Assembly (NCBI RefSeq): GCF_019279795.1
Contig: NC_056732.1
Coordinates: 1,078,882,430 to 1,078,946,429 of the forward strand
DNA length: 64,000 bases
Direction: 5' to 3'
From: Protopterus annectens
Taxonomy: Eukaryota > Chordata > Ceratodontiformes > Protopteridae
Positions 33,100 through 45,230 of this stretch are shown here, in pieces. Position 1 is the stretch's first letter; every line of letters begins with the position of its first letter. The position numbers and the translations under genes were made by a program. The notes below the pieces were generated by a model that made no database searches, was not told where the DNA came from, and saw only the letters and a program-made list of their open reading frames with translations.

Positions 33100-33745
33100 C
33101 ATCACATTTTAGGTCAGTAAATACAACATTATGAAATTTGGCAAAAAGAACATCAGTTGTGATTGCTAAATGCATGATCATATCATAAAAAATGATACCA
33201 TCATTAAACACTTAAGAGACAAGAGCAGACCTTAATTTGAGCTTTGATCAACATGCATTTACCAAAGTCAGAAAGCATATCTTGTAGACCATTTAATCCT
33301 AGAGTGTGTCTATCCTCTCCAAGAAGATCACTCGATAGAGATTATTGTACCACTTTATAAATCACTACTCCAGCCCTCTATTGAAAGCAATGCTGTATTT
33401 TTATTGCCTTTAAACAGGCATCATGAAACTATTTAAAAAGTGCAGTGATCTCTTACTAGGAAAATTAAATTGCTAGATGACTTGACCTATTCAAAAAGGC
33501 TTTGTAAAATCTCATTATGTTTTTTTCTTACTTAACCTCTGCCTGGTTAATAAGCATTGTCTGATCAGGTATTAGTTTACAATCTGTACCTGGAGCATAC
33601 CACAGGGGGAGCTAGCATCAGATCACAGAAACTAGTACTAACATGAACTATTAATAATAGGAACAATATGGCAGATGCATTACACAGTGCCTTGTAAAAG
33701 TGTAGAATAGCAATCTGAAGAAATCAGTCATTACCTACCTTCAGA

Positions 33746-33749
<4 letters not shown>
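33100..33749. other. unassigned DNA
   Basis: Short weak similarity to LINE ORF2 wording (for example CATTAAACACTTAAGAGACAAG) may mark a decayed fragment around 33150-33450, but no motif is clear enough to call. Confidence 0.35.
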
Positions 33750-33812
<63 letters not shown>

Positions 33813-33870
33813 ATACAATAGATAGACAGACAGATAGATAGATAAATAGACATACAGATAGATATGTCTT
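33750..33870. repeat. (TA)n followed by (GATA)n-like tract
   Basis: An uninterrupted TA tract at 33750-33810 is followed by GATAGACAGACAGATAGATA-type tetranucleotide repeats. Confidence 0.95.
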
Positions 33871-34331
33871 TAGATCACCAATGAACTTCCAGTGGCAGTA
33901 AATACATCAGTTAAGTTTGTTGGCAATCACATTTATCTAAAAAAAAAAAGCATCAAACTAAGGTACAGCAGTACCAAAAAGGAGCAAACAACAAGCACGG
34001 CTAAAATTGGAAACGTATTTATTGAACAAAGTAAGGTGATATGAAACAAATGCATTACATTTGGTTCACCTAAAATAACCAAAACTTTGCTTTTACATGG
34101 GGGGGGGGGGTTTGCACATCACTCACCCACTTGATGTGACGGGTCTCCCTCTACACCCCAGGAAGTTAAATATCCTAACTTCATGGTCGCACAACTGTAG
34201 AGAAAGATGTAAATTCCTTACTGAAATTACATCAAACTTTTGCAGTTTGACTGTAATATAATGTGACCACGCATACCGATGACAAAAATTACCAAAAACA
34301 GCATGTGTGCCATGATCAAATCTATGGCACC

Positions 34332-34352
34332 TATATATACATATATATGTAC

Positions 34353-34429
<77 letters not shown>
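34332..34429. repeat. (TA)n microsatellite
   Basis: About 100 bases of TA repeats, preceded by ACATATATATGTACG. It is followed shortly (34475-34493) by AATCTATGAACCTATG, the terminal phrase of the LINE family, which suggests a small LINE tail here. Confidence 0.95.
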
Positions 34430-34431
<2 letters not shown>

Positions 34432-34494
34432 TTATAACAGGGTTAGTGCAGTCAAGCTTGCTGAATGCCAAATGAATCTATGAACCTATGAAAG

Positions 34495-35299
34495 ATGTCT
34501 GTGTAATCTAGATAAATGCCATTATTTTTCAATTGAGACAATTATGCTTCATTGCAAGTTTAGAGTGGGCTAAGAATACACAGAACCATTCAAGGTGCAT
34601 GGCTGAACTGTAGGAGGTGGATACACAAAAAGTGGAAAGAAGTGACAGCTATGACCATTACACCAAAGTACCACATGGACAACTTTTGACCTTCACCCAT
34701 CTGAATATGTACTGATAAGTAATATGCTCTTCAGTGGCAGGTCTTAATGTTACTATATTATGAAGCATATGAATATGGTTGTTCATGGCCTGTCAAGTCA
34801 CTATAGCTATAAGCATGTTTACACTGGACTGACTCATTACCTGCTATATATTAGCTGCTTAGTCAGCAAATCTATGCATTTGTGAGGTTCATTTATAGCA
34901 AACCATTGTGCTTTGTAACATTAACAAAGTGGGATATTGTAGTCCAGGATCACATGCTGTCACAGCAGACACAGTAAGAAATTAATCATGCAAAAATACT
35001 GATATTCTTATATTTATTTCTGTGGTAGGCAGACCCTGATGTTGAGATAGTGACCTCCAGTGGCTTAGTGTTTGGAACCTTCTAGAACAGCAAATTTTGC
35101 ACATTCTGCTAGAGATATTCATATGTGCCCCACCTGCCCTCCACAGCCCTCTCAGCTACTGTCTCTGTTACAGCCTGCAGCTGGGGCTGCTCATGGTGAT
35201 GCTACCATACCATAAGCTGAACAAGGTGAAGAACCAGCACTCCTTCCTAGTAAAAAGAGACCCATGACAAATCAGGGATAGGGAATCTCTCCCAGGCTT
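34495..35299. other. unassigned DNA
   Basis: No gene or repeat is supported in this stretch. Confidence 0.5.
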
Positions 35300-37452
35300 T
35301 TGTGGATGATGGCAGGCAATAAACTGGTTGACCTACACTGCAAATGGTTAGCACTCGAGCACTTCTTTGACATTATAAATGCTAACTTTCTTTCACAAAT
35401 ACTCAAAAATCCTACTAGGTGCCACAATATCCTTGATCTAGCCCTTATAAATATGGCCACTTCTTGCACAGCTCCATATGTATCATCATGTCTTGCTAAA
35501 TCAGACCATCATTTAGCAACCTGTTCCTTTAAAACTGTTAGTATTTCTCCTGTACATAGCTTGTGTTTAGAGACTTCTTAAAAGCAATCCTTCTTCATTT
35601 ATTTGATGCTGTAAATAAATTCTGCAGTAAGCTAACACAGAGCTTATGGGAATCATTAGGAAGCTCAAAGCTGAGTATGAAATTAAAATAGTCACTAAAA
35701 CCAAATATAACTGTCAGAAAGTTAAAAATATACATCCAACAGTGTTCAGAACTAGACCACAATAATACTACACTCTGTAACCTAAAGGAAATAGCTAATA
35801 AACTAACTAACGAATTTAGTACACATTTTACTCCACCCACAGTCATAGCTGTCCCACGGGTTCCACAGTTCCAGCCACCCTCTTTAATTACTGTGGAACA
35901 AGTTCTCTCAGCATTTTCAAAACCTAACAATACTTCATCCATGGGCCCAGACAACATACCAGGTTGCCTCTTTATCAGTGCTGAATATGGCTTTTCTGAA
36001 CCCCTACTTAAAGTCTTTAATAGAAGCCTCTCCTGTGGTTACATTCCTGAAGCCTGGAAAACAGCTGTTGTAATGGCATTACACAAGGGTGGCCCAATCA
36101 TGGACTCTGGTAACTATACATCCAGTAGCCTGATATGTAAATCTACAGAGCTCATTATCTCAGATTTCATTCATCTGGACATGGAAAATCTTTCAACCCT
36201 GTACCCCCATCAATTTGGCTCTGTCAAAGGAAGGTCCTGCCGCTTTAATTTCATTAATTTCTTTGAAAAAGTAACTGAAGTAGTGGATAGTGGTTATGTA
36301 GTACATACAGCATATCTAGACATGGCCAAGGTCTTTGACACTATTCTTCATGCAAGCATTATTGATAAGCATCTAAATCTGAATATAAATCCTTATATTG
36401 TGCAATGGTTAGTGAACTGATTGTCTGACAGAACCTATATGGTTTAAGAGACAGGTGCTACTTGTGAAAGAAGAACAGTTACCAGTGATGTACCACTGGG
36501 CTCAGTTCTGAGCCCTCTCCTATTTGGTATATATTTCTCAGACCTTCAGGCCAGTAGTTCTGGCCTATGGTTAACTAAGTTTACTGTTTACTGTAAATTG
36601 GATGTTGTTATCCGATCTTTAGCTGACTCATAATAGCAACAACATGGCTTAGACCATGATAACAATTGGTGCAAGGACAATGGTCTCAAATTAAATGTAA
36701 AAAAAAGTAGAATAGTTCATTTTGGTAAACAAAACAGTTTCACATACAGTATAGGCAATTCTGACCTCCAATCTGACACTGTTGTAAAGGATCTGGGCAC
36801 TTTTGTTGATAAGTCTTTATCATTTGACCATCTAATTTCCAAAAAAAGTCTTAATTCCCCTTTATTCATATCTTACTAAACCCATTATTGAATATAATGC
36901 ATCTTTTGGCATGTATTTATCTAAAAATATCACAAAATTTGACAGACCTCAGAGATTCATAACTAAAAAGACCAGCGGTCTCAAAAAAATCTTAGTTATC
37001 AGGAGAGAATGGAAGCGCATTACCTGTACTCAGTCTCTTACAGACTCCTCCTTGGAGATCTATGTCTAGCCTTTCATGCCATGAAAGATCCAACCCTATC
37101 TGATCTCCTAGTCCTTCGCAGAATTAATAGTACATCAAATACTTGGTTAAAGGAACTAAACTTTTATTAGCAGATAAATAAGACACGTTGGCATGATAGA
37201 TTCATATCCCTATCTATCCCTCACCCCTGGAACAAACTTCCACTACATGTCACGTAGGGTAGCACCCTTGCCACCTCCAAGCTAAACCTAGATAATCAGA
37301 TGGGCAGTCTCAACTTTTCTCCCAGTCTATCTTGTCTTGCCCTTCTTCAGGCTAGAGGGAAATTTTGAATAGGGTTTTTTCACCAGCCTTGAAATGATCT
37401 GCAGACCGATTGCCTAGTAGTTAGCTATGAATCTGTTAACCTATAAGGTGCC
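35300..37452 (+). pseudogene. CR1-type LINE, 5'-truncated ORF2 copy
   Basis: Starts within the endonuclease (RCHNILDLALINMATSC, AKSDHHLA). It continues into the reverse transcriptase with NTSSMGPDNIPG, EAWKTAVVMALHKGGP, QFGSVKGRSCRFNFINFF, TAYLDMAKVFDTILH and, after a frame break, DVPLGSVLSPLLFGIYFS-like sequence. The catalytic FADD block is altered to FTVY near 36570-36595. The last 300 bases match the ORF2 C-terminus and the tail at 37420-37450 resembles the family end (CTATGAATCTGTTAACCTAT). Many stops make it dead. It is the most diverged of the long LINE copies. Confidence 0.85.
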
Positions 37453-38002
37453 GAAGGGTTTTCTGGATCTGCAGAGGTCGATAAATCAGGAAAAAAAGAT
37501 AAAAATAATAAACAAAATGTACTGGTTGATAATTTTATATTACTAGCAACTTAATTTTAGGAAGAAGAAATACATACAGGGTCAGTGGACTGGCTGTGCA
37601 AGCCTCCTGTGATAGAGGTGCCAGATAAAATAAGTCTCTTCCAATGCTGCATGCCAAAAACAGGAAAAAAAAGAAATGATATTACTAACAAAGTACTGTC
37701 ATTCTTGTTATAATATAAACAACAGGTTCTTAATAAAGAGTTTATTATATTTGTTGTTTCATCCTTAGTCCTCTTGGGGGTACTTATTTTATTTACTAAA
37801 TGTAAACAAAGTGCAGATCATTACATTATGCACATAGCCTATGCCTAATTTTAAACATATACCTGCCTTTTGAAATTGTCTCTTTGTCCTCCCGCGAGTT
37901 AAATATTTTCATTGAGTAATTCACTGTATGCAGTCTGCATGAAATGGTGCTATATGTAATACATAGCCTATAGCTAAAGTTGTATAGAGATGGAAAGTTC
38001 TT
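37453..38002. other. unassigned DNA
   Basis: AT-rich sequence between two LINE pieces; no feature recognised. Confidence 0.5.
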
Positions 38003-38136
38003 AAGTTCATAGATTCATGGGTAATTACTGGGCAATTAATATATGAGGATCTTAAGAAACCTCACCTGCATTCCTATAGTAATTATTAGCCCTTGTATTT
38101 CACAATATGAATCCCAAATGATGGCCCGAACAAGTA
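38003..38136 (-). mobile_element. LINE 3' tail, left part of split fragment
   Basis: AGTTCATAGATTCATGGGTA and ATGAATCCCAAATGATGG correspond, in minus orientation, to the tail at 42615-42690 (GGTTCATAGATTCATAGGTA, ATGCATCCCAAATC). It continues on the other side of the Tc1 element at 39787. Confidence 0.6.
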
Positions 38137-38138
38137 TA

Positions 38139-39784
38139 CACTGGATGTAAAAAGTGTACACACCCCTGTTAAAATGCCAGGTTTTTGTGATATATAAAAA
38201 ATGAGACCACAATAAACCATTTCAAAACTTTTCCCACCTTTAATGTGACCCATAACCTGTACAATTCAACTGAAAAACAAATCTGTTAGGGGAAAAATAT
38301 AAAAAATAAAAAACATACAATATGCCGGTTGCATAAGTGTGCACACCCTTAAACTAATACTTTGTTGTGTGTGCACACCCTTAAATTAATACTTTGTTGA
38401 AGCACCTTTTGATTTAATTACAGCATTCAGTTTTCTTGGGTAGGAGTCTAATAGCATGGCACATCTTGACTTGGCAATATTTGCCCACTTTTCCTTGCAA
38501 AAGTGCTCCAAATCTGTCAGATTGCGAGGACATCTCTTGTGCACAGTCATCTTCAGGTCACCTCACAGATTTTCTATCGGATTTAGGTCTGTGATCTGGC
38601 TCAGCCATTCCAAAACTTTAATTTTCTTCTGGTGAAGCCATGCTTTTGTTGATTTGGATGTATGCTTGGGGTCATTGTCGTGATGAAAGGTGAAATCTCT
38701 CGTCATCTTCAGCTTTCTAACAGATGCTTGAAGGTTTTGGGCCAAAAGTGACTGGTATTTGGAACTGTTCATAATTCCCTCCACCTTGACTAAAGCCCCA
38801 GTTACAGCTGAAAAAAAGCAACTCCAAAGCATGATACTGCCACCACCATGCTTCACCGTGGGGGTGGTGTTCTTTTGGTGATGCGAACTGTTATTTTTGC
38901 GCCAAACGTACCTTTTGGAATTGTGGCCAAAAAGTTCAACCGTAGTCTCATCAGACCATAACACATTTTCCAACATGCTTTTGGGAGACAATGTATTGTT
39001 TTGCAGATTTTTGCTGGGTCTGGATGTTTTTCTGTGTAAGAAAAGGCTTCTGTCTTGCATCCCTACCCCATAGTCCAGACATATGGAGAATATGGGAGAT
39101 TTTTGTCACATCTAGTACACAACCAGTACTTGCCAAACATTCCTGCAGCTCCTTCAATGTTGCTGTAGGTCTCTTGGCAGCCTCCCTGACCAGTTTTTGT
39201 CTTGTCTTTTCATCAGTTTTGGAGGGATGTCCAGTTCTTTGCAATGTCATTGTTGTCCCATATATTTTCTCGACTTTTTGATGACTGTCTTCACTGTGTT
39301 CCATGGTATATCCAATGTTGTGGAATTTTTTTTGTATCCTTTGCCTGACTGATACCTTTCAACAATGAGATCCCTTTGATGGTTTGTATGCTCTCTGTGA
39401 ACCATAGCTTTTGCTGTAGCAGGCAACTGAGTAAATGTCAAGAAAATCCTACTAGGACAGCTGAACTTTATTTGGGGTTAATCAGAGTCTCTTTAATTGA
39501 TGGCAAGTGTAGACCCAAGAATACTAAATGCCGTAATTAAATCAAAAGCTGTTTCAACAAAGTATTAGTTTAAGGGTATGCACACTTAAGCAACCAGCGT
39601 ATTGTACTTTTATTATTTTTTATATTTTTCCCCTAACAAATTTGTTGGTTTTTCAATTGAATTGTACAGGTTATAGGTCACATTAAAAGTGGGAAAAGTT
39701 TTGAAATTATTTATTGTGGTCTCATTTTTTATATCACAAAAACTGGCATTTTAACAGGGATGTGTACACTTTTTATATCCACTG
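38139..39784 (-). mobile_element. Tc1/mariner DNA transposon
   Basis: A 1646-bp element flanked by TA on both sides (38137-38138 and 39785-39786). Its ends are inverted: CACTGGATGTAAAAAGTGTA on the left and, reverse complemented, CAGTGGATATAAAAAGTGTA on the right. Homology between the ends extends for about 230 bases, with a second block containing GTGTGCACACCCTTAAACTA on the left and its relative on the right. TA target duplication and long inverted repeats are standard for Tc1 elements. It carries a broken transposase on the minus strand. Confidence 0.95.
38563..39441 (-). pseudogene. Tc1 transposase, frameshifted
   Basis: Three overlapping frames (39441-39247, 39304-38951, 39060-38563) make up the enzyme. 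The first has the N-terminal helix-turn-helix (HQRDLIVERYQSGKGYKK). The second has the paired-like second domain (TGHPSKTDEKTRQKLVREAA). The third has the catalytic core with WSDET (Asp37), HHDNDPKHTSK (Asp128) and DLNPIENL (Glu163), that is, a DD34E triad. The third frame ends just after IENL because the expected Trp codon reads TGA. The frameshifts and that stop make it inactive, although the catalytic residues survive. Confidence 0.93.
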
Positions 39785-39786
39785 TA

Positions 39787-40137
39787 TATTAGGATAATTA
39801 CTTCTCCCCTATCCATGAGGGCTATCGCTGTTAAACTAGGAGTAAATTTGTAGTTTCCCATCCATTTGTCTAAGTTACATTTGAATAAATAAAAGAAGTA
39901 CTCTGCTTTATGAGGATGGGAAGGTGGTTCCATAGAATGAGTATTCTCTGTGATGCATTCCTACCCTTCCAGCATGTTCTGTTTACCTTGCAAAAGAGAC
40001 TGAGGTCCCTTGAGCTGGTGATCCTGATACCATTTGACTTCCAAATGTATAATAGTTCTGACAGAACAGGGTCTGTCTATACGTGAGGCAGAGGTCACTT
40101 GTTAGTAGCCTTTATGAGGCTTTGAGATAGTCTGTGT
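39787..40137 (-). pseudogene. LINE ORF2 C-terminus, right part of split fragment
   Basis: The minus strand encodes LFKCNLDKWMGNYKFTPSLT followed by ALMDRG, matching the LINE at 52.2 kb (LFKRNLDEWVGNRKFTPGIT, ALLDRG). Upstream blocks match 42.9-43.1 kb. Together with 38003-38136 it forms one LINE 3' fragment split by the Tc1 insertion. Confidence 0.75.
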
Positions 40138-40362
40138 AGTTTTAATAACTTGATAACCTTTTAAACTAAAATATATATTTTTAAGAAGACTAACATACTC
40201 ACATCTAATTCTCAGGAGTACTGAAGTAAACTTTGTTGTGTGTTGATTAGTGTTTCTGGCCACTGAGTTTAAGATTGTACACCTGTCATTAGTTAAGCAT
40301 TCACAACTCATAATAACTATGACATTCATAAAGAATTTTATAATTGTAATAGCAGTGAAAAA
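40138..40362. other. unassigned DNA
   Basis: Nothing recognised between the LINE fragment and the next ORF. Confidence 0.4.
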
Positions 40363-40734
40363 CTACTTAGTGAATGACTCTGGTCTCTGCTGCTCCACTT
40401 CTTCCACCCACTGGACAAGCTGATGAGGCCGACAGCACTGCAGGTCATTGTACTGGTGGCCACATTGGTCTCCAGTATATAATATACCAGTTCCTTCACT
40501 CCACTCATTAGTCAGATAAGTCCAAGCATCATTTCTTCTGAATGGTTCTCCTGCTGCAGCTTTTACTGTCTCCCTATACTTAGTACAATAAAGATGAAAC
40601 AAGATCTTAGCTTCCTTAGCACACCAGCTTGGGTCTCTGCCCTGACCATTCACAGATGATAGTGCTATTTCCTGAGTCAAAAGCAAAATGATGCCTATTA
40701 TGTGAAAGTGGAACTCATAGTGTATGAAGCGCAC
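40363..40734 (-). CDS. Myb/SANT-like domain ORF (123 codons)
   Basis: The frame holds a trihelix-type Myb/SANT-like pattern: WCAKEAKILFHLYCTKYRE, then AWTYLTNEWSEG, then TGDQCGHQYNDLQ. The spacing of Trp/Leu residues and the final QC…N…L resemble Myb_DNA-bind_4 domains, which bind DNA and occur in host regulators and as the partner protein of Harbinger elements. The first 30 residues are hydrophobic (FHFHIIGIILLLTQ), unusual for a DNA-binding protein, so the true start may be elsewhere, or this may be an exon or a relic. No neighbouring exon or transposase frame is attached. Assignment is by pattern only; a chance ORF remains possible. Confidence 0.4.
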   Translation of the reverse strand: MRFIHYEFHFHIIGIILLLTQEIALSSVNGQGRDPSWCAKEAKILFHLYCTKYRETVKAAAGEPFRRNDAWTYLTNEWSEGTGILYTGDQCGHQYNDLQCCRPHQLVQWVEEVEQQRPESFTK

Positions 40735-41470
40735 CTAATATAATTCTACTGTAAGCACCTCAGGTTGCACAAGTATGCACAAAGTGCAGCGTAGCTCATA
40801 CACAAGTAGGACAGGTACACATGCATTGAACTGTCACTGCACATACACGATTGTGTGAACTTGCATATGACACTGGCTGCAGATGCATATGTCTGCGGTA
40901 GTGATATTCATAGAGAAGTATACATACAAGCCTTGTTTACATCAGAACTTTGTAAATTGAATAAAATTTTCTGAAACATCCAGTGTCACAATTTTATGCA
41001 CCTCTGATTACCACATGTCTGTGAGAAGATCATCGGAAAGCCAAAGTTAAAGCAAATTGTTTATGAAAAGTGCAGTGGCAGGCATAAGGGGGAGAATAAA
41101 CTCAAACTGATATATAGTAAGGAAAGTACAGGAAGTGCTTCAGAGGTACTGGTAAGAAAGAGTTTTGTTACTGCAGTTGGCAGGTTATCAAATTTAGTCA
41201 CCTTACAAATATCGAATTTTGTAGTATATATTGTAGTTAGCACATTTCCATGCCTGTCAAAGCTAGTAACACCTGGCAACAGCGACACAGAGGACAAGTC
41301 TGCATAGACTGTGTTGAATTCTATGAAATAAAACATCAGTCATCTTGTAGCCCACAGGCTCTCTTCCTCCCACAAACCATATCTTGCCTACATTGCAATC
41401 AAAACATCTTTTTCAGTCTTTCAGTTATGTCATTTCACATTTCAGTACTGTGTGATACAAACAAAAACAG

Positions 41471-41471
<1 letters not shown>
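40735..41471. other. unassigned DNA
   Basis: No supported feature. Confidence 0.45.
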
Positions 41472-41526
<55 letters not shown>

Positions 41527-41547
41527 GCACGCACACACGCACGCACG

Positions 41548-41618
<71 letters not shown>
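41472..41618. repeat. (CA)n microsatellite with CACG interruptions
   Basis: CA repeats on both sides of a central block of ACGC/GCAC units at about 41521-41555. Confidence 0.98.
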
Positions 41619-41621
<3 letters not shown>

Positions 41622-41727
41622 GTGTGCACTCAAACAAAGAGAAAAAAATACAAAAATTCACTGAAGTAATGCTGCTGTACTATAGATTAAGGACCAGATT
41701 CATATTACAGTGTTTGACTTAGGTCAT

Positions 41728-41751
41728 GCGGGGGGATCGGGGGGGGGGGAC
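41728..41751. repeat. G-rich run
   Basis: GCGGGGGGATCGGGGGGGGGG: two G-runs separated by ATC. With only two long runs a G-quadruplex would have to use the runs more than once. Confidence 0.7.
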
Positions 41752-42611
41752 AGTGATTTTGTTTCATGTGACTCAGATCAGAATTACTCTTAGCAATGCC
41801 AACTTATTTAACATTATTTCAAGAGACAAAATGTTGCAGCTTTGAGGAATGGGACAAAGGAAATAAAATTTTAGTTCTGAGTAGAACCATATATGCACTT
41901 AAGGCACATGAAAAACATCTGTCTGGAGAAAGGGGACCTAGACAGGTAGCGTGAATTAAGGTGTGGAGCCAAGTACTAGCAGATGTAAATGCTTTAGGGA
42001 AAATAGGTCATACATTGGCACAGTGTAGAAAGCGAGCTGAGGATATGGTGCCCTCTTCCCAAAATGAAGCACAGCAAAATACAGTTGCTTGTAATATAAA
42101 AGGTAATGTCCTTCCACTGTCTAACATCTGTCACCTGATTATCAGTATTTGCTGTCATGATGTGGTGATGACTATGATGCAAAGGATGATGGAATTGGTA
42201 CTATCCAGGGTGTTGTAAATACCAGCAGCTTGGCATGCCTTCATTATATACATACATCTTGTTAAGTGCTGCCATGCAGCATGTTTTAATATGCTATTTA
42301 TTTATTGATAAAAGGCATGGCTGCATGTTCCCCATTGGACACTTCAGCACTGATAGCAGTAACAGTATGAGTGGGTTTCTGATGAAATAAGTATTTCCTT
42401 CATTTCCACTTGTGCTAATACTTGTCCAGTGATTCACAGCATTCATGAGCAGGAGCAAAACCAGGTATTAGCCAGGTGATTCTTTTAAGGATGTTTTGAA
42501 ATCAGCTATTGAGGATTTGCTAGTGAGATTGGAGGGCAGGGAATTCCATCTTCTGTCTATATAGGTAGAGTATAGGGATTCACCTGCAGAGTTATTGGCC
42601 TTGGAGACTTC
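41752..42611. other. unassigned DNA
   Basis: One 85-codon frame (41961-42218) encodes VLADVNALGKIGHTLAQCRKRAEDM, reminiscent of a Myb-like partner domain of Harbinger elements (…VNA.G...RT..QCRKRWEDM). It is too short and isolated to call as a gene. Confidence 0.4.
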
Positions 42612-45230
42612 TCATAGGTTCATAGATTCATAGGTATTTACTAGCCTAACAACAACAAGAGCCTTTTTAAGCCTAGCCATGCATCCCAAATCTCTGACAA
42701 GTTCTGATACCCTTGATAAGTGCAAGCATGGGCCTGGGAGATGAACCATTTACAGGTTACCTGTGTCCATTAGAGATATAGGTGCCAAACCAGGGATGCA
42801 TTTCCGGTTTCCCATCTAATTGTCCAAGTTGCACTTGAATTGGATTTGGGAGGAACTCTGCTTCACATGAATGGGGAGCCTGCTCCATAGACGGGTAATC
42901 TCTGGGATACATACCTATCTCTCCAGCAGGTCCTATTTATATCACAGGCAAGGTGGTTTAAATCTTTAGAATGGTTAATTCTGGTACTGTTTTTTGTGGA
43001 TATGCAGGAGGTCTATCAGAGTGGGGTCTGACAATGCTCTGTATGGCAGGCATAAATCTCCCCTCAAAAACCTGTAGGAGACAGAATACAGGGATAGGGC
43101 CGTGAGGCCATCTGCTTGGGACATATTACTTATGCCCTGCATTCTTTTAGTGAGGAACCTCTGTGGACATTCTAGTTGTTGGATATGCTTGGTTAGGCAC
43201 ATACTAAAGGTGGCATTGTACTCAGTGATAGGTCTGCTGAATGCCAAATACAGTGGAACAATGACTTCCTTGAATTTAGATGCCATACCTTTGTTTATAA
43301 GTTGTGCAACATAGAATGATTTCCTCACCACTGTAGACATGTGATGATCAAAGGCTAGATTACTATCTATGTGTGTGTCCCTAAGTCCCTGACTACTGGG
43401 TCATCTCTAAGGGGTGTGTTGTCAATATGATAGCTATCAGGTATGGATGACTTCCCAAAGGATACTATTATGCATTTCTTGCCATTTAGTTTTAGTCCAT
43501 GACTCTGACACCAGTTGTTTGTCTCTATCAACCCCTCCTGGAGAACATTTGTGTCAGTGTGAGATTCAGTGACAGCTCCTAATTTGCAATCATCTGCAAA
43601 TTTAGTCAGCCAGAGACCAGTGATATTGGCCTTGACTTCTGAGAAGTAAATGCCAAAAAGGATTGGTCCAAGGACTGATCCCTGAGGGACTCCACTTGTG
43701 ACTGGCCTCTTTGTAGAGGTGGACTCCCCAATTCAAACTTCTTCAGTCCTGTCTGTGAGCCAGTTGGCTATCCACTGGGTGACATACAAGTTTTTACCTA
43801 ACCTCTTGAATTTGTCAATAATGCCAAAGTGTGGTATTGTGTCAAATGCTTTGGCTAAGTCAAGGTAGGCAGTGTGAACAAGTTTGCCCTCATCCATTGC
43901 TTTGGTGACTTTCTTAAAGAAGTCCACCAGGTTAAGTAGGCATGATCTTTCTTTTACGAAACCAAACTGGGTTGGGTCCAGTGTCTTGAGGTTTACTATA
44001 TCTCTGTTGATCATCTCCATGATAATTCTTTCCATGGCTTTACATATAAGACCAGTGAGACTTATGGGTCTGTAGTTTCCAGAGTATGTAGATGGCCCAC
44101 CTTTGTCCAGAGGGATAACTGTTGCCTTTCTCCACTCATGAGGCATGAAGCCTGTTTGGAGACTACAGTTAAATAGTAATTCCAGAGCCCCTGAAAGGTC
44201 ATGTTTCTTGCTATTTAGAAGGCATCATGTGATATTGTCTGGGCCCATTGATGCAGTGTTCTTGGTCTTAGAGAGAGCATTAAGGACCTGCTCCCTAGTG
44301 ATAGTAGGGAGAGCTATATTTGTTATTTCCTGAGGGAAGGTTGAGGGGGAGAGAGAAGTAAAGTTGGAGCTGAATTTATCAGCCAGGAGGTTTGCTATAT
44401 CTTCTGGCCCAGTACAGGTGGCTTCATTTACAATGAGCTCTGCACACAACTGTGTATTGCCTTTGAGGTTGCAGACATAGCTAAAGAATGCTTTGTGGTT
44501 GTTCTTGGCCTGGGAGGTCAAACGTACCTCAAATTTGGCTTTGGTAGACTTTATTTGTCCTCTGAGTTGTTTGTTTAGTTTAATTAGAAGGCTTTTATCC
44601 TGCTGCACCTGCTAAGTTTTGCCATGATTTTCTTCCTCCTGTTATACAGCCAATTGATTTTGTGATTCCAGGAGGGTTGCTTGTTTTTTGAGTTAGTTCT
44701 GTAGTTCTTCCTGGTGGGTACATCTGCCTCTATACACCTATTAACATGCTTGTACAGGATTTCTATGAAAAGTTCTGCATAGGCAGAAGTGTTCTCAGGG
44801 TTTATAGGGGCTTGACATTTTGCCAGGTTCTCACTTAATAGCAGGAGATTAGCCTTAGAATAGTTCCTGAATATTCCCGGTTTAGCTGGGGATCCAGGTT
44901 TTATTTTTACTTCAAAGGAGACCATTTTGTGGTCTGACCTTACCAGGGAAGGTATTACATTAGGGGGTGTGCAGCACTCTCCCATATTAGTGAGGACCAG
45001 ATCCAGTATGGTTGCACCCCTGGATGGTGTATTGACTATCTGTTCCAGGAATCTCTGTGCATGCATGTTTGATGTCATATAGGAGTCCCAGTTAATAATG
45101 AGGTAATTAAAGTCTCCCACTTCTAATAGTTGTCTATTACTTGAACATAGTACTCTATTCCCAGGGTATAGCTGGAGTACATTTCTTAGGGCAAGAGTTT
45201 TTTCTGGGTGATATAGAATCTTATGGGATA
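42612..45230 (-). pseudogene. CR1-type LINE, 5'-truncated copy
   Basis: Read from 45230 downward it encodes the endonuclease end (EVGDFNYLIINWDSY, TPSRGATILDLVLTNMG, VRSDHKMVSFEV). Then comes the RT with NTASMGPDNIT, EWRKATVIPLDKGGPS, QFGFVKERSCLLNLVDFF, TAYLDLAKAFDTIPH and, on a broken frame at about 43590-43610, LTKFADDCKLG with the catalytic Asp pair intact. The C-terminal region follows (VVRKSFYVAQLINKG, PLYLAFSRPITEYNATF). The tail at 42612-42735 ends with the family phrase. The frames 45288-44584, 44608-44225, 44146-43733 and 43340-42975 differ in phase, so it is inactive. It keeps more catalytic residues than its sister copies. Confidence 0.9.

Noticed and set aside
41250..41669. 139-codon ORF with His-Thr run
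   Set aside because: Driven by the (CA)n tract; flanking residues show no domain.
41961..42218. Myb-like Harbinger partner gene
   Set aside because: Only one motif-like stretch in an 85-codon frame; kept as a remark but not as a gene.
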